This document shows positions 8,168-15,994 of a stretch of 64,000 nt of DNA, in pieces. The stretch covers positions 1 to 64,000 of the forward strand of contig NZ_JAJTTE010000005.1 in assembly GCF_021343995.1 (NCBI RefSeq). The letters are read 5' to 3'. Within the stretch, counting starts at the first letter, position 1. Each line of letters starts with the position of its first letter. The notes beneath the pieces are model-generated. The model worked only from the letters and a program-made list of their open reading frames with translations. It was not told the origin of the DNA and ran no database searches. Origin of the DNA: Pseudonocardia terrae (GTDB taxonomy: Bacteria; Actinomycetota; Actinomycetes; Mycobacteriales; Pseudonocardiaceae). The position numbers and the translations under genes are program-made.

Positions 8168-9517
8168 GTGTCAGCTCCCGAACTCCACCGGGCCACGCTC
8201 CCCAACGGCCTGCGTGTGCTCCTCGCACCCGACCCGGCCACCCCGGTCGTCGGCGTCGCGGTGCACGTCGACGTCGGCTTCCGGTCCGAGCCCGAGGGGC
8301 GCACCGGCTTCGCGCACCTGTTCGAGCACCTGATGTTCCAGGGCAGCGAGAGCCTGGCGAAGCTGGAGCACTTCCGGCAGGTCCAGGGCGCGGGCGGGGT
8401 GTTCAACGGCTCGACCCACCAGGACTACACGGACTACTTCCAGGTGCTGCCCGGCGCCGCGCTCGAGCGCGCCCTGTTCCTCGAGGCGGACCGGCTGCGT
8501 GCACCGAAGCTCACGGAGGAGAACCTCCGAAACCAGGTGGACGTGGTCAAGGAGGAGATCCGGCTCAACGTGCTGAACCGGCCCTACGGCGGGTTCCCCT
8601 GGATCCTGTTGCCGCCGATCCTCTACGACACCTTCCCCAACGCGCACAACGGCTACGGCGACTTCACCGAGCTCGAACAGGCCACCCTGGACGACGCGGC
8701 GGCCTTCTTCGACACCTACTACGCCCCGGGCAATGCGCAGGTCACCGTGCACGGCGACTTCGCGGCCGCGGGCGGCGTCGACGAGGTGCTGGCGCTGGTC
8801 GAGAAGCACTTCGGCGACATCCCCGCCCGGCCCGCGCCGCCGCGCCCGTCGTTCGGCGAGCCGCTGCCCGGCTCCGAGCGGCGCGACAGCGTGGCCGACG
8901 CGCACGCCCCCATGCCGGCCCTCGCCATCGGCTACCGGGTGCCGGACCCGTCGTCCGCGCTCGACGAGTACCTGGGCCACGCGCTGCTCGCCTCCGTCCT
9001 CGGCGACGGCGAGGCGGCCCGGCTGCAGCGCCGGCTCGTCCATGTCGACGGCCTGGTCACGGACGTCGGCGCCAGCAACGGGCTGATGGGTGGGCCGCTC
9101 GACGCGCGGGATCCCGACACGTTCACGATCACCGCCGTGTACCCGGGCACGGTCGACCCCGACCGGGTGCTCGGGGCGATCGACGAGGAGCTGGACAAGC
9201 TGGCGGCCGAGGGCCCGAGTGCCGAGGAGCTGGCCCGGCAGTCCGCCCGGTGGGCCGCCTCCCTGCACCACGAGGACGACCGGGTGATGTACCGGATGCT
9301 CGGCCTCGGCGCCCGCGAGCTGCTCTACGGCCGCGCCGAGATCGCGCAGGAGCTGCCCACACGGATCGCGGCCGTCACCCCCGAGCAGGTCCGCGGCGCC
9401 GCGGAGTCCCTGCGCTCCACCGGCCGTGCCGTGCTGCTGGTCGAACCGACCGGGGGCACCGCTGCGGGCAGCGAGGACCCGGCCGAGCTCGCGGACCTCG
9501 AGGAGGCCGGCGCATGA
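8168..9517 (+). CDS. M16 family zinc metallopeptidase (catalytic subunit)
   Basis: Predicted 449-residue insulinase-family peptidase without signal peptide. The inverted zinc motif HLFEH is at residues 50-54 (His50, Glu53, His54) with the third ligand in VKEEI further on; an M16_C domain follows. The stop overlaps the start of the second M16 gene by 4 bases (ATGA), implying a translationally coupled pair, as in bacterial two-component M16 peptidases where one subunit is catalytic. The GTG at 8168 follows a TAGGGT hexamer (8156-8161) by 6 bases, so the mRNA may be leaderless. Physiological substrate unknown; a role in PqqA processing is speculative (see findings). Confidence 0.88.
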   Translation: MSAPELHRATLPNGLRVLLAPDPATPVVGVAVHVDVGFRSEPEGRTGFAHLFEHLMFQGSESLAKLEHFRQVQGAGGVFNGSTHQDYTDYFQVLPGAALERALFLEADRLRAPKLTEENLRNQVDVVKEEIRLNVLNRPYGGFPWILLPPILYDTFPNAHNGYGDFTELEQATLDDAAAFFDTYYAPGNAQVTVHGDFAAAGGVDEVLALVEKHFGDIPARPAPPRPSFGEPLPGSERRDSVADAHAPMPALAIGYRVPDPSSALDEYLGHALLASVLGDGEAARLQRRLVHVDGLVTDVGASNGLMGGPLDARDPDTFTITAVYPGTVDPDRVLGAIDEELDKLAAEGPSAEELARQSARWAASLHHEDDRVMYRMLGLGARELLYGRAEIAQELPTRIAAVTPEQVRGAAESLRSTGRAVLLVEPTGGTAAGSEDPAELADLEEAGA

Positions 9518-10893
9518 GCGCGCCCACCACGCACCGCACCGCCGAGGAGATCGGCCGCACCCCGGCGGGTCCGCGCCCGCTGCCCCCGCTCGGGGCGACG
9601 CGCGAGGTCCCGCTGCCCGAGGTCGTCACCGAGACGCTGCCGTCCGGGCTGCGCGTGCTGGCCGTGCACCGGCCGGGCGTGCCGATGGCCGAGCTGCGGC
9701 TGCGCGTGCCGTTCGCCGCGCCCGGCTCCGTCGCGGACCCCGCGTTCACCGCGCGGGCCGAGCTGCTGTCGTCGGCCATGCTCACCGGCACGGCCACCCA
9801 CGACCGGGTGGGGATCGACGACGAGCTGGCCGGCGTGGGTGCCGAGCTCGGCGTGGCCGTCGACCCCGAGCGGCTGGTGGTGCACGGATCGGGGCTGGCG
9901 GAGGGGCTGCCGACGGTCCTGGGCGTCCTCGCCGACGTGCTGACCGGCGCGACCTACCCCGACACCGAGCTGCGGCGCGAACGCGAGCGGCTCGTCGAGC
10001 GCATCGCCGTGGCGCGGGCGCAGCCGCGCACGGTGGCGCGGGAAGCATTGCAGCGCAAGCGGTTCGGCGGCCATCCCATCGCCCTGGAGATGCCCTCGGG
10101 AGAGGCGGCCGCCGCCGTCGACCCCGCCGCGGTGCGCGCGCTGCACGCGGAGGGCGTCGTGCCCCGCGGCTCCACGCTGGTGATCGTCGGCGAGATCGAC
10201 CCGGGCGAGGCGATCGCCGCGGTCGGCGAGCTCCTCGGCGGCTGGACGGCCACGGCACAGGCCCGCGAGCTGGGACCGCCGCCGGTCCCCGCGGCCGGAC
10301 CGCTGGAGCTGGTGCACCGGCCCGGCTCGGTGCAGTCCCAGCTGCGGCTCACCGCGCCCGCCCTGCGCCGGGACCAGGAGGGGTACGCGGCCTACCAGCT
10401 CGCCAACCTCGTCTTCGGCGGCTATTTCTCCTCGCGCTGGATGGAGAACGTCCGCGAGGACAAGGGCTACACCTATGGCGCCCACTCCGGCACGGAGTTC
10501 GTGCCGGGCGCGGCGGTGCTCGGCGTGGAGACGGACGTCGCCAGCGACGTCACGGCGGCCGCGCTGCTCGAGACCCGGTACGAGCTCGGCCGCATGGTCG
10601 CCGTCCCGCCGACCGCGGAGGAGATCGAGGCGGCCCGGCGGTACGCGATCGGCTCGCTGCTGATCTCGCTGGACAGCCAGGGCGGGCTCGCGTCCACCCT
10701 CGCCGCGCTCGACGCCGCCGGGCTGTCGATCGACTGGCTGCGTGAGCGGCCGGTACAACTGGAGGCGGTCACGCCGGACCAGGTCGCCGAGGCGGCCCTG
10801 GAGTACTTCGCGCCCGAGCGGTTCACCGGCGTCGTCGTGGGCGACGCCGACGTGATCGGGACACGGCTGCGTGCGCTGGGAGGCGTGGAATGA
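9514..10893 (+). CDS. M16 family peptidase homologue lacking the zinc motif (non-catalytic subunit)
   Basis: Predicted 459-residue M16 protein. The domain layout matches the preceding gene (N-terminal fold from ~residue 38, LPSGLRVLAVHRPGVPM; R-Y-like motif region NVREDKGYTYGAHSG), but where the active subunit has HLFEH this one reads ARAELLSSAML, with no His ligands. It should therefore be the non-catalytic partner. Both gene boundaries are ATGA overlaps (with the active M16 gene and with nudC), so the three genes form one translationally coupled unit. The first ~35 residues are Pro-rich and probably disordered. Confidence 0.87.
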   Translation: MSAPTTHRTAEEIGRTPAGPRPLPPLGATREVPLPEVVTETLPSGLRVLAVHRPGVPMAELRLRVPFAAPGSVADPAFTARAELLSSAMLTGTATHDRVGIDDELAGVGAELGVAVDPERLVVHGSGLAEGLPTVLGVLADVLTGATYPDTELRRERERLVERIAVARAQPRTVAREALQRKRFGGHPIALEMPSGEAAAAVDPAAVRALHAEGVVPRGSTLVIVGEIDPGEAIAAVGELLGGWTATAQARELGPPPVPAAGPLELVHRPGSVQSQLRLTAPALRRDQEGYAAYQLANLVFGGYFSSRWMENVREDKGYTYGAHSGTEFVPGAAVLGVETDVASDVTAAALLETRYELGRMVAVPPTAEEIEAARRYAIGSLLISLDSQGGLASTLAALDAAGLSIDWLRERPVQLEAVTPDQVAEAALEYFAPERFTGVVVGDADVIGTRLRALGGVE

Positions 10894-11885
10894 CGTTCGA
10901 GCTGGTCACCCCGCCCGTCCTCTCCCGGGGCATCGTGGTGCGCGACGAGCCGCTGCGGCTCGACGCGGACTGGCAGAAGACCACCTGGCCGACGGCGCGC
11001 GTGGTCGTCGTCGACGAGAAGGGACGCACCCCGGTGTCCTGGGAGGCCGCGCCGGTGTCCCGGTTCCGGGAGGGCGACGCCGCGGGCTGGGACGCGGCCG
11101 CCGGCTCCGGGGCGGTGCTGCGCACCAAGCCTGCCGAGGAGGTCGCGCCGGCCCCGCCGGGCGACGCCGTGCTGCTCGGCGAGGCCGAGGGGGTCGCCTA
11201 CTGGGCCGTGCGCGGCCGGCCGGACCTCGTGGCGGGCGACGACCCGGCGGAGTGGGCGGACCTGCGGGCCGTCGGCGCGGAGCTCGACGCCCTCGGCGCC
11301 GGCCTGTTCACCGGCGCCGTCGCCGCCCTGAACTGGCACGACACCGCGCGCTTCTGCTCCCGGGACGGCTCGCCGACCCATCCGCACAACGCCGGCTGGG
11401 CCCGCCGCTGCGAGGCGCACCAGCACGAGGAGTACCCGCGCACCGACCCGGCGGTCATCTGCCTGGTGCACGACGGCGCGGACCGCGTCCTGCTCGCCCG
11501 CCAGCCCGTCTGGCCCCCGGGCCGGTACTCGGTGCTCGCGGGCTTCGTCGAGGCCGGGGAGTCGCTGGAGGCGTGCGTGATGCGCGAGATCCACGAGGAG
11601 GTGGGCGTCGCGGTCTCGAAGGTCTCCTACCTCGGCAGCCAGGCGTGGCCCTTCCCGCGCTCGCTCATGCTCGGGTTCCAGGCCGTCGCCGACCCGGAGC
11701 AGCCGCTGCGGCCCGCCGACGGCGAGATCGAGGAAGCCATCTGGGTCACCCGCGAGGAGCTGCGCGCGGCGATGGAGAAGGGCGACTGGGCCGCCCGCGA
11801 GGAGTCGGACGGCAAGCTGGTCCTGCTGCCGGGCCGGGTGTCGATCGCCCGCTCGATGCTCGACTCGTGGGCGGCGCAGGGCTGA
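10890..11885 (+). CDS. nudC: NAD+/NADH diphosphatase (Nudix)
   Basis: Predicted 331-residue Nudix hydrolase that cleaves NADH/NAD+ to NMN(H) and AMP and, in characterised homologues, removes NAD caps from RNA. The Nudix box runs around residues 217-239 (GFVEAGESLEACVMREIHEEVGV region, written here only as its key residues G, E, RE, EE, G), followed by SQAWPFPRSLM, the SQPWPFP-type motif characteristic of NudC. The zinc knuckle that normally has four Cys appears reduced: FCSRDG and RRCEAH keep one Cys each. The start overlaps the upstream M16 stop (ATGA). The association with uvrD2 and whiB7 recalls the mycobacterial order. Confidence 0.92.
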   Translation: MTFELVTPPVLSRGIVVRDEPLRLDADWQKTTWPTARVVVVDEKGRTPVSWEAAPVSRFREGDAAGWDAAAGSGAVLRTKPAEEVAPAPPGDAVLLGEAEGVAYWAVRGRPDLVAGDDPAEWADLRAVGAELDALGAGLFTGAVAALNWHDTARFCSRDGSPTHPHNAGWARRCEAHQHEEYPRTDPAVICLVHDGADRVLLARQPVWPPGRYSVLAGFVEAGESLEACVMREIHEEVGVAVSKVSYLGSQAWPFPRSLMLGFQAVADPEQPLRPADGEIEEAIWVTREELRAAMEKGDWAAREESDGKLVLLPGRVSIARSMLDSWAAQG

Positions 11886-11906
11886 GCCCGCAGCCGGGAA
11901 CGACAC

Positions 11907-11936
11907 GACCCCGGCCGGACGGGTCCGGTCGGGGTC
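11907..11936. terminator. Bidirectional terminator between nudC and mycoredoxin
   Basis: GACCCCGGCCGGA (11907-11919) pairs with TCCGGTCGGGGTC (11924-11936), 13 bp with one mismatch and a 4-base loop, lying between two convergent genes. No clear T-tract on either side. Confidence 0.6.
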
Positions 11937-11948
11937 GGTCTGCGCGGG

Positions 11949-12191
11949 TCAGGCTGCGGCGAGCCGCTTCTTCACCTCGGCGAAGCTGGGGTTCGTGGCG
12001 GTGGTCTCGTCCGGGAAGAGGATCGTGGGCACCGTCTGGTTCCCGCCGTTGACGCCCTCGACGAACCGTGCCGCGTCGGGGTTCCGCTCGATGTCGATCT
12101 CGCGGTACTCGATGCCCGCCTCGTCGAGCTGGAGCTTGAGGCGGCGGCAGAAGCCGCACCACGTGGTCGAGTACATCGTCAGCTGCGCCAT
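11949..12191 (-). CDS. mrx1: Mycoredoxin / glutaredoxin-like protein
   Basis: Predicted 80-residue thioredoxin-fold oxidoreductase. The redox motif is WCGFC at residues 11-15 and the cis-Pro motif is TVPTI (~53-57), followed by a short C-terminal helix. In actinobacteria such proteins (mycoredoxin-1) reduce mycothiol mixed disulfides on targets such as peroxiredoxins. Length agrees with the family (~80-85). It is transcribed divergently from uvrD2, separated by 105 bases. The gene sits beside uvrD2 and nudC as in mycobacteria, which supports the Mrx1 call. Confidence 0.9.
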   Translation of the reverse strand: MAQLTMYSTTWCGFCRRLKLQLDEAGIEYREIDIERNPDAARFVEGVNGGNQTVPTILFPDETTATNPSFAEVKKRLAAA

Positions 12192-12296
12192 GCAGGTTTC
12201 AACAGCGCTGGTGGTCGCGCCGTTCCGCACCCGATTGTGCGGTGGCTCACGCCCTGAGGGCGCGCGGGAACCGTCGGTGGCGTTTGTCAGGATGGG

Positions 12297-14375
12297 GTGG
12301 TGACGGCTTCCGTGACGGCTCCGGCCGACCCCGACCGGCTCGACGAGGAACAGCGGGCCGCCGTCACCGCGCCCCGCGGCCCGGTCTGCGTGCTCGCCGG
12401 CGCGGGCACCGGGAAGACCCGCACGATCACGCACCGGATCGCACACCTCGTCCGGCACGGGCACGTGGCGCCCGGGCAGGTCCTCGCCGTCACGTTCACG
12501 GCCCGGGCGGCGGGGGAGCTGCGCACGCGGCTGCGGGCGCTCGACGCCGGCGGCGTGCAGGCCCGGACCTTCCACGCGGCCGCCCTGCGCCAGCTGCGGT
12601 ACTTCTGGCCCCAGGTCGTCGGGGAGCGCCCGTGGCAGCTGCTCGACGGCAAGCTCCGGCTGATCGGCCAGGCCGCGGCCCGCGCCCGGGCGGGCACCGA
12701 CTCGGACGCGCTGCGGGATCTCGCCACCGAGATCGAGTGGGCCAAGTCGAGCCTGATCACACCGGAGGGCTACCCGGCCGAGGTCGCCCGGCTGCGGCGC
12801 GACGTCCCCGGGCCGGTCGAGCAGGTCGCGGAGGTCTATGCAGGCTACGAAGCGCTGAAGAACCAGGCCGAGGTCCTCGACTTCGACGACCTGCTGCTGC
12901 ACGTCGCCGCCGCGCTGGAGGAGCACCGCGCGGTCGCCGAGGAGTTCCGCGACCGGTACCGGTGCTTCGTGGTGGACGAGTACCAGGACGTCACCCCGTT
13001 GCAGCAGCGGGTGCTCGACGCCTGGCTCGGCCGGCGGGACGACCTCACCGTCGTCGGCGACGCCAACCAGACGATCTACACCTTCGCCGGGGCCTCGCCG
13101 CGCTACCTGCTGGACTTCGCCCGCCGCTTCCCCGAGGCCACGGTCGTCCGGCTGACGCGGGACTACCGGTCCACCCCGCAGATCGTCGCCTGCGCGAACT
13201 CCGTGATCGGCGCCGCGCGCGGCCGGGTAGCCGGGAGCCGGCTGCGGCTGGTCGGGCAGCTGCCGCCCGGGCCGGACCCGGACTTCGCCGAGTACGAGGA
13301 CGAGCCCGCCGAGGCCGCCGCCGTCGCCGCGAAGATCCGCCGGTTGATCGCCGACGGCACCCCGCCCGCCGAGATGGCGGTGCTGTTCCGGATCAACGCG
13401 CAGTCGGAGAGCTACGAGCAGGCGCTGACCGAGGCCGGCGTGCCGTACCAGGTGCGCGGCGGCGAGCGCTTCTTCACCCGTGCCGAGGTGCGCCGGGCGA
13501 TGGTCGCGCTGCGTACCGCCCCTCCCCTGCCCGAGGGGATGGACCTGGTCACCGCGGTGCGGCGGGTGCTCTCGACGGTCGGCCTCACCGACGAGCCGCC
13601 GGCCGGTACCGCGATGCGTGCCCAGTGGGAGTCGCTGCTCGCCCTGGTGGGGCTCGCCGAGGAGCTGGCCGCCGTCGAGCCGCGGGCCGACCTGCGCCGG
13701 TTCTCCGCCGAGCTGGAGACGCGCGCCGACGCGTCGCACCCGCCGGTGGTCCAGGGCGTCACGCTGGCGTCGCTGCACGCCGCCAAGGGCCTGGAGTGGG
13801 ACGTCGTGTTCCTCGTCGGGCTGGTCGACGGCACCCTGCCGATCCAGCACGCCGAGGGCGACGAGTCCGCGATCGAGGAGGAGCGCCGGCTGCTCTACGT
13901 CGGGGTGACCCGGGCCCGCCGGGTGCTACGGATGTCGTGGGCGCTGGCGCGCGCCTCGGGCCGGGGCCGGCAACGCCGCCGCAGCCGGTTCCTCTACGGG
14001 CTGATCCCCGAGGAGCACCCGGCCTCCCGCGTCGCGCAGGGCGAGCGCCGGCGACAGGGCGGGCCGAAGCCGCGCTGCCGGGTGTGCGGAGAGCCGCTGA
14101 TCGGCACCACCGCGCTGAAGCTGCAGCGGTGCGGCGCCTGCCCGTCCGACGTGGACACCGAGCTGCTCGAGCGGCTGCGCGAGTGGCGCGGCGAGGTGGC
14201 CAAGCGGCAGGGCGTGCCGTCCTATGTGATCTTCACCGACGCCACCCTCACCGCCATCGCCGAACAGCGCCCCGCCGACGCCGCGGGGCTCGTCGGGATC
14301 CCCGGGATCGGGGCCCGCAAGCTCGATCGTTACGGGCCCGACGTCCTCGCGCTGATCAGCGACTCGGGCGACTGA
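12297..14375 (+). CDS. uvrD2: UvrD2-type superfamily I DNA helicase
   Basis: Predicted 692-residue ATP-dependent 3'-5' DNA helicase. Walker A AGAGTGKT is at residues 34-41; motif II VVDEYQD near 226; QTIYTF and LTRDYRST are further helicase motifs; motif VI is YVGVTRARR. After ~residue 590 come a tetracysteine cluster (CRVCG ... CGACP) and an HRDC domain ([12 protein letters not shown] onward), the combination that distinguishes actinobacterial UvrD2 from UvrD1/PcrA. UvrD2 is reported essential in mycobacteria through its ATPase/translocase activity. Starts GTG at 12297 or GTG at 12300 cannot be separated. It stands upstream of the whiB7 leader. Confidence 0.95.
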   Translation: MVTASVTAPADPDRLDEEQRAAVTAPRGPVCVLAGAGTGKTRTITHRIAHLVRHGHVAPGQVLAVTFTARAAGELRTRLRALDAGGVQARTFHAAALRQLRYFWPQVVGERPWQLLDGKLRLIGQAAARARAGTDSDALRDLATEIEWAKSSLITPEGYPAEVARLRRDVPGPVEQVAEVYAGYEALKNQAEVLDFDDLLLHVAAALEEHRAVAEEFRDRYRCFVVDEYQDVTPLQQRVLDAWLGRRDDLTVVGDANQTIYTFAGASPRYLLDFARRFPEATVVRLTRDYRSTPQIVACANSVIGAARGRVAGSRLRLVGQLPPGPDPDFAEYEDEPAEAAAVAAKIRRLIADGTPPAEMAVLFRINAQSESYEQALTEAGVPYQVRGGERFFTRAEVRRAMVALRTAPPLPEGMDLVTAVRRVLSTVGLTDEPPAGTAMRAQWESLLALVGLAEELAAVEPRADLRRFSAELETRADASHPPVVQGVTLASLHAAKGLEWDVVFLVGLVDGTLPIQHAEGDESAIEEERRLLYVGVTRARRVLRMSWALARASGRGRQRRRSRFLYGLIPEEHPASRVAQGERRRQGGPKPRCRVCGEPLIGTTALKLQRCGACPSDVDTELLERLREWRGEVAKRQGVPSYVIFTDATLTAIAEQRPADAAGLVGIPGIGARKLDRYGPDVLALISDSGD

Positions 14376-14499
14376 GCGCCCGACGGGGCCGGGGCGCGGC
14401 GTGCCGCCCCGGAAGGGTGCCGCGGGGTCGCTGTAGGGGTCGCCGGAGCCGCGACCCCGGGATGAACGGTCGGCGACGCCCGGGTGGACCGGAAACTGC

Positions 14500-14554
14500 T
14501 TCTCGAATCAACGGATTAATTCTGTTGTGCGCGTCCCGCGGCCCCTTCTAGTCT
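14500..14554 (+). promoter_or_regulatory. Predicted whiB7 promoter with AT-rich upstream element
   Basis: TTGTGC (14525-14530) and TAGTCT (14549-14554) are separated by 18 bases, a plausible -35/-10 pair. Directly upstream is an unusually AT-rich stretch in this GC-rich DNA (GAATCAACGGATTAATTC, 14505-14522). In mycobacteria WhiB7 autoregulates by AT-hook contact with an AT-rich element just upstream of the -35 box, which this layout matches. The expected transcription start is about 14561, giving a ~440-base leader before whiB7. uvrD2 stops at 14375; the rest of 14376-14500 shows no feature to me. Confidence 0.6.
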
Positions 14555-14628
14555 CACATGCACGGACGGAGCAACGCCCCGTCCTTCCGCACGGACCCGC
14601 ACCGAGCTGCCGGAGAGGAGGCGCCGCC

Positions 14629-14859
14629 ATGGAGATCTACGCGATGACGACCGGAGCGACCGGGACGCCGCGTGTGATCGCGCCCGCCGGTGCCTGCACC
14701 CGCCTCGGTGTCGCGCCGTCCGTCCGCCGCCCGCGTGGCGGTTGGCCGTTCGCCGCGCTCCGCGTCCGCACCGTGAAGCAGGTGCCGTTCGCGGCCGTCA
14801 CCGATCACAACTGGACAGGTGTGTCCGTTCCGAACGGGCTGTACCGACGAAGGTCGTAG
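14629..14859 (+). CDS. Leader ORF in the whiB7 5' region (uORF)
   Basis: A 76-codon reading frame with a strong ribosome-binding site (GGAGAGGAGG, ending ~7 bases before ATG 14629). The predicted peptide is basic and Arg/Val/Pro-rich with no domain I recognise. It ends 25 bases before a perfect terminator hairpin (14885-14923), and whiB7 begins 79 bases after that hairpin. This arrangement matches the known whiB7 control scheme, in which ribosome stalling on an upstream ORF prevents a Rho-independent terminator from forming in the leader. I therefore see it as a regulatory leader peptide, not a conventional protein gene. A shorter in-frame start (ATG at 14644) also exists. Confidence 0.6.
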   Translation: MEIYAMTTGATGTPRVIAPAGACTRLGVAPSVRRPRGGWPFAALRVRTVKQVPFAAVTDHNWTGVSVPNGLYRRRS

Positions 14860-14884
14860 CAGCCCAGCCGGCCGTCGAGTCTCG

Positions 14885-14923
14885 GGGCCGCGGAACCCAC
14901 ACCAGGGGTCCGCGGCCCTTTTT
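14885..14923 (+). terminator. Rho-independent attenuator in the whiB7 leader
   Basis: GGGCCGCGGA (14885-14894) pairs perfectly with TCCGCGGCCC (14909-14918) around a 14-base loop and is followed by TTTTT (14919-14923), one of the few true T-tracts in the window. It lies after the leader ORF and before whiB7, so it should stop most transcripts unless anti-termination occurs. Confidence 0.85.
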
Positions 14924-15002
14924 CGTGTCCCCACCGGGGCACGTCCGTCCACCCATCCACCACCGAGAGAAGAGAACACCCACCACACCAGGAGGTAGTG
15001 CG

Positions 15003-15431
15003 GTGCTAGTGAGATCCACCCCGTGCGACGGCGGGGCGATCAGGCACGAGTACGGCGGCGGCGACACCGCTCCCGACCTCGGCGGCCTGCTGAGCGACAC
15101 CCCCGAGTCCGGCCTCGACCTGCCGTGCCGGCAGGGCGACGCGGACCTGTGGTTCGCCGAGTCCCCCGCCGAGCTGGAACGGGCGAAGGCGATGTGCGAG
15201 AGCTGCCCCATCCGGATCGAGTGCCTCGCGGGCGCCCTCTCGCGGGAGGAGCCCTGGGGCGTGTGGGGCGGCGAGATCTTCGAACGAGGAGTCGTCGTCC
15301 CGCGCAAGCGGCCGAGGGGCCGGCCCAGCAAGGCCGACCTCGCCCGTGACCGGGCCTGGGCCGAGGCCCACCAGAAGGCCCAGGAGCGAGCCCGGCAGCT
15401 CGCCGCCACGGCCGCCCGGCCGTGCGCCTGA
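15003..15431 (+). CDS. whiB7: WhiB7-like transcription factor (antibiotic-stress regulator)
   Basis: Predicted 142-residue [4Fe-4S] WhiB protein. The four cluster Cys are at 42, 65, 68 and 74 (LPC, CESC, EC), followed by the family turn EPWGVWGGE (~83-91) and an AT-hook-like KRPRGRPSK (~102-110), the WhiB7/WblC hallmark. WhiB7 works with the housekeeping sigma factor to switch on intrinsic resistance to ribosome-targeting antibiotics. A ~30-residue N-terminal and a ~30-residue basic, helical C-terminal extension make it longer than the usual 90-120. AGGAGG (14990-14995) sits 7 bases before GTG 15003. Regulation by the preceding leader ORF and attenuator is likely. The neighbouring ABC1 gene corresponds to a reported WhiB7-regulon member in mycobacteria (Rv3197). 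Confidence 0.92.
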   Translation: MLVRSTPCDGGAIRHEYGGGDTAPDLGGLLSDTPESGLDLPCRQGDADLWFAESPAELERAKAMCESCPIRIECLAGALSREEPWGVWGGEIFERGVVVPRKRPRGRPSKADLARDRAWAEAHQKAQERARQLAATAARPCA

Positions 15432-15513
15432 CGAGCGAGAACCACCCGACCGACAGACCGACGCCCGGTGCCCTTCCCCCGGGGGCGGCGTCCCACCCGA
15501 AGGAGCTTCTCCG

Positions 15514-15753
15514 ATGACCGATCTCGTGATCCGCACCGACCGACCGGCCCCCGACGTGCGACCCCATGTCGACGCCCAGGGCACCGCGATGTTGGTGATG
15601 AACGAAGCCCTGGCCCGATCGCGACAGCAAGAAGCGGAGGAGGCCGCGCGCGAGCACCGGCTCGCGCGCCAGCTCACCGCGGGCCGGCGCTGGGACCGGT
15701 TGGCGGCCTACGCCGCCCGCCGGGCCGCACGCGCCCGCGCCGCCTCCGGCTGA
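15514..15753 (+). CDS. Small hypothetical protein downstream of whiB7
   Basis: A 79-residue frame starting ATG 15514 with GAAGGAG 8 bases upstream. The middle is strongly charged and probably one long helix (NEALARSRQQEAEEAAREHRL), ending in an Ala/Arg-rich basic tail; no Cys, no membrane segment, no signal peptide. It lies 82 bases after whiB7 on the same strand and is likely co-transcribed with it, so it may belong to the translation-stress response. I do not recognise the family. The following ~240 bases contain only a hairpin (15882-15918) and a 12-bp tandem repeat. Confidence 0.6.
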   Translation: MTDLVIRTDRPAPDVRPHVDAQGTAMLVMNEALARSRQQEAEEAAREHRLARQLTAGRRWDRLAAYAARRAARARAASG

Positions 15754-15881
15754 GTCGCGGCAGGGCACCGCGGTGCACGTCCGCCGGGACCGGTCCGCCG
15801 CACCGGACCGTCCCGGCGACGGGCGACGCCCCGCCGCCCTCGTACGCCACGACGGCCGCCGCGCGTCCCACCGCGGTTCCT

Positions 15882-15918
15882 GACGCCCGCCCCGGGAGCT
15901 ACCTCCGGGGCGGGCGTC
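15882..15918. terminator. Strong GC hairpin between convergent genes
   Basis: GACGCCCGCCCCGG (15882-15895) pairs perfectly over 14 bp with 15905-15918 around a 9-base loop. It lies after the whiB7 transcription unit and after the converging ABC1 kinase gene, so it could terminate both. No T-tract. Confidence 0.6.
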
Positions 15919-15924
15919 CTCTAC

Positions 15925-15968
15925 CTGCGTCCTTTCCTGCGTCCTTTCCTGCGTCCCTTCCTGCGTCC
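15925..15968. repeat. 12-bp tandem repeat, about 3.7 copies
   Basis: Units CTGCGTCCTTTC (15925-15936), identical at 15937-15948, one-change copy at 15949-15960 (CCCTTC end), and a partial fourth CTGCGTCC (15961-15968). It lies just beyond the stop of the ABC1 gene and is probably untranslated. Confidence 0.85.
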
Positions 15969-15994
15969 GGGACGGCGTGCCGGCCGGTCGCGGA

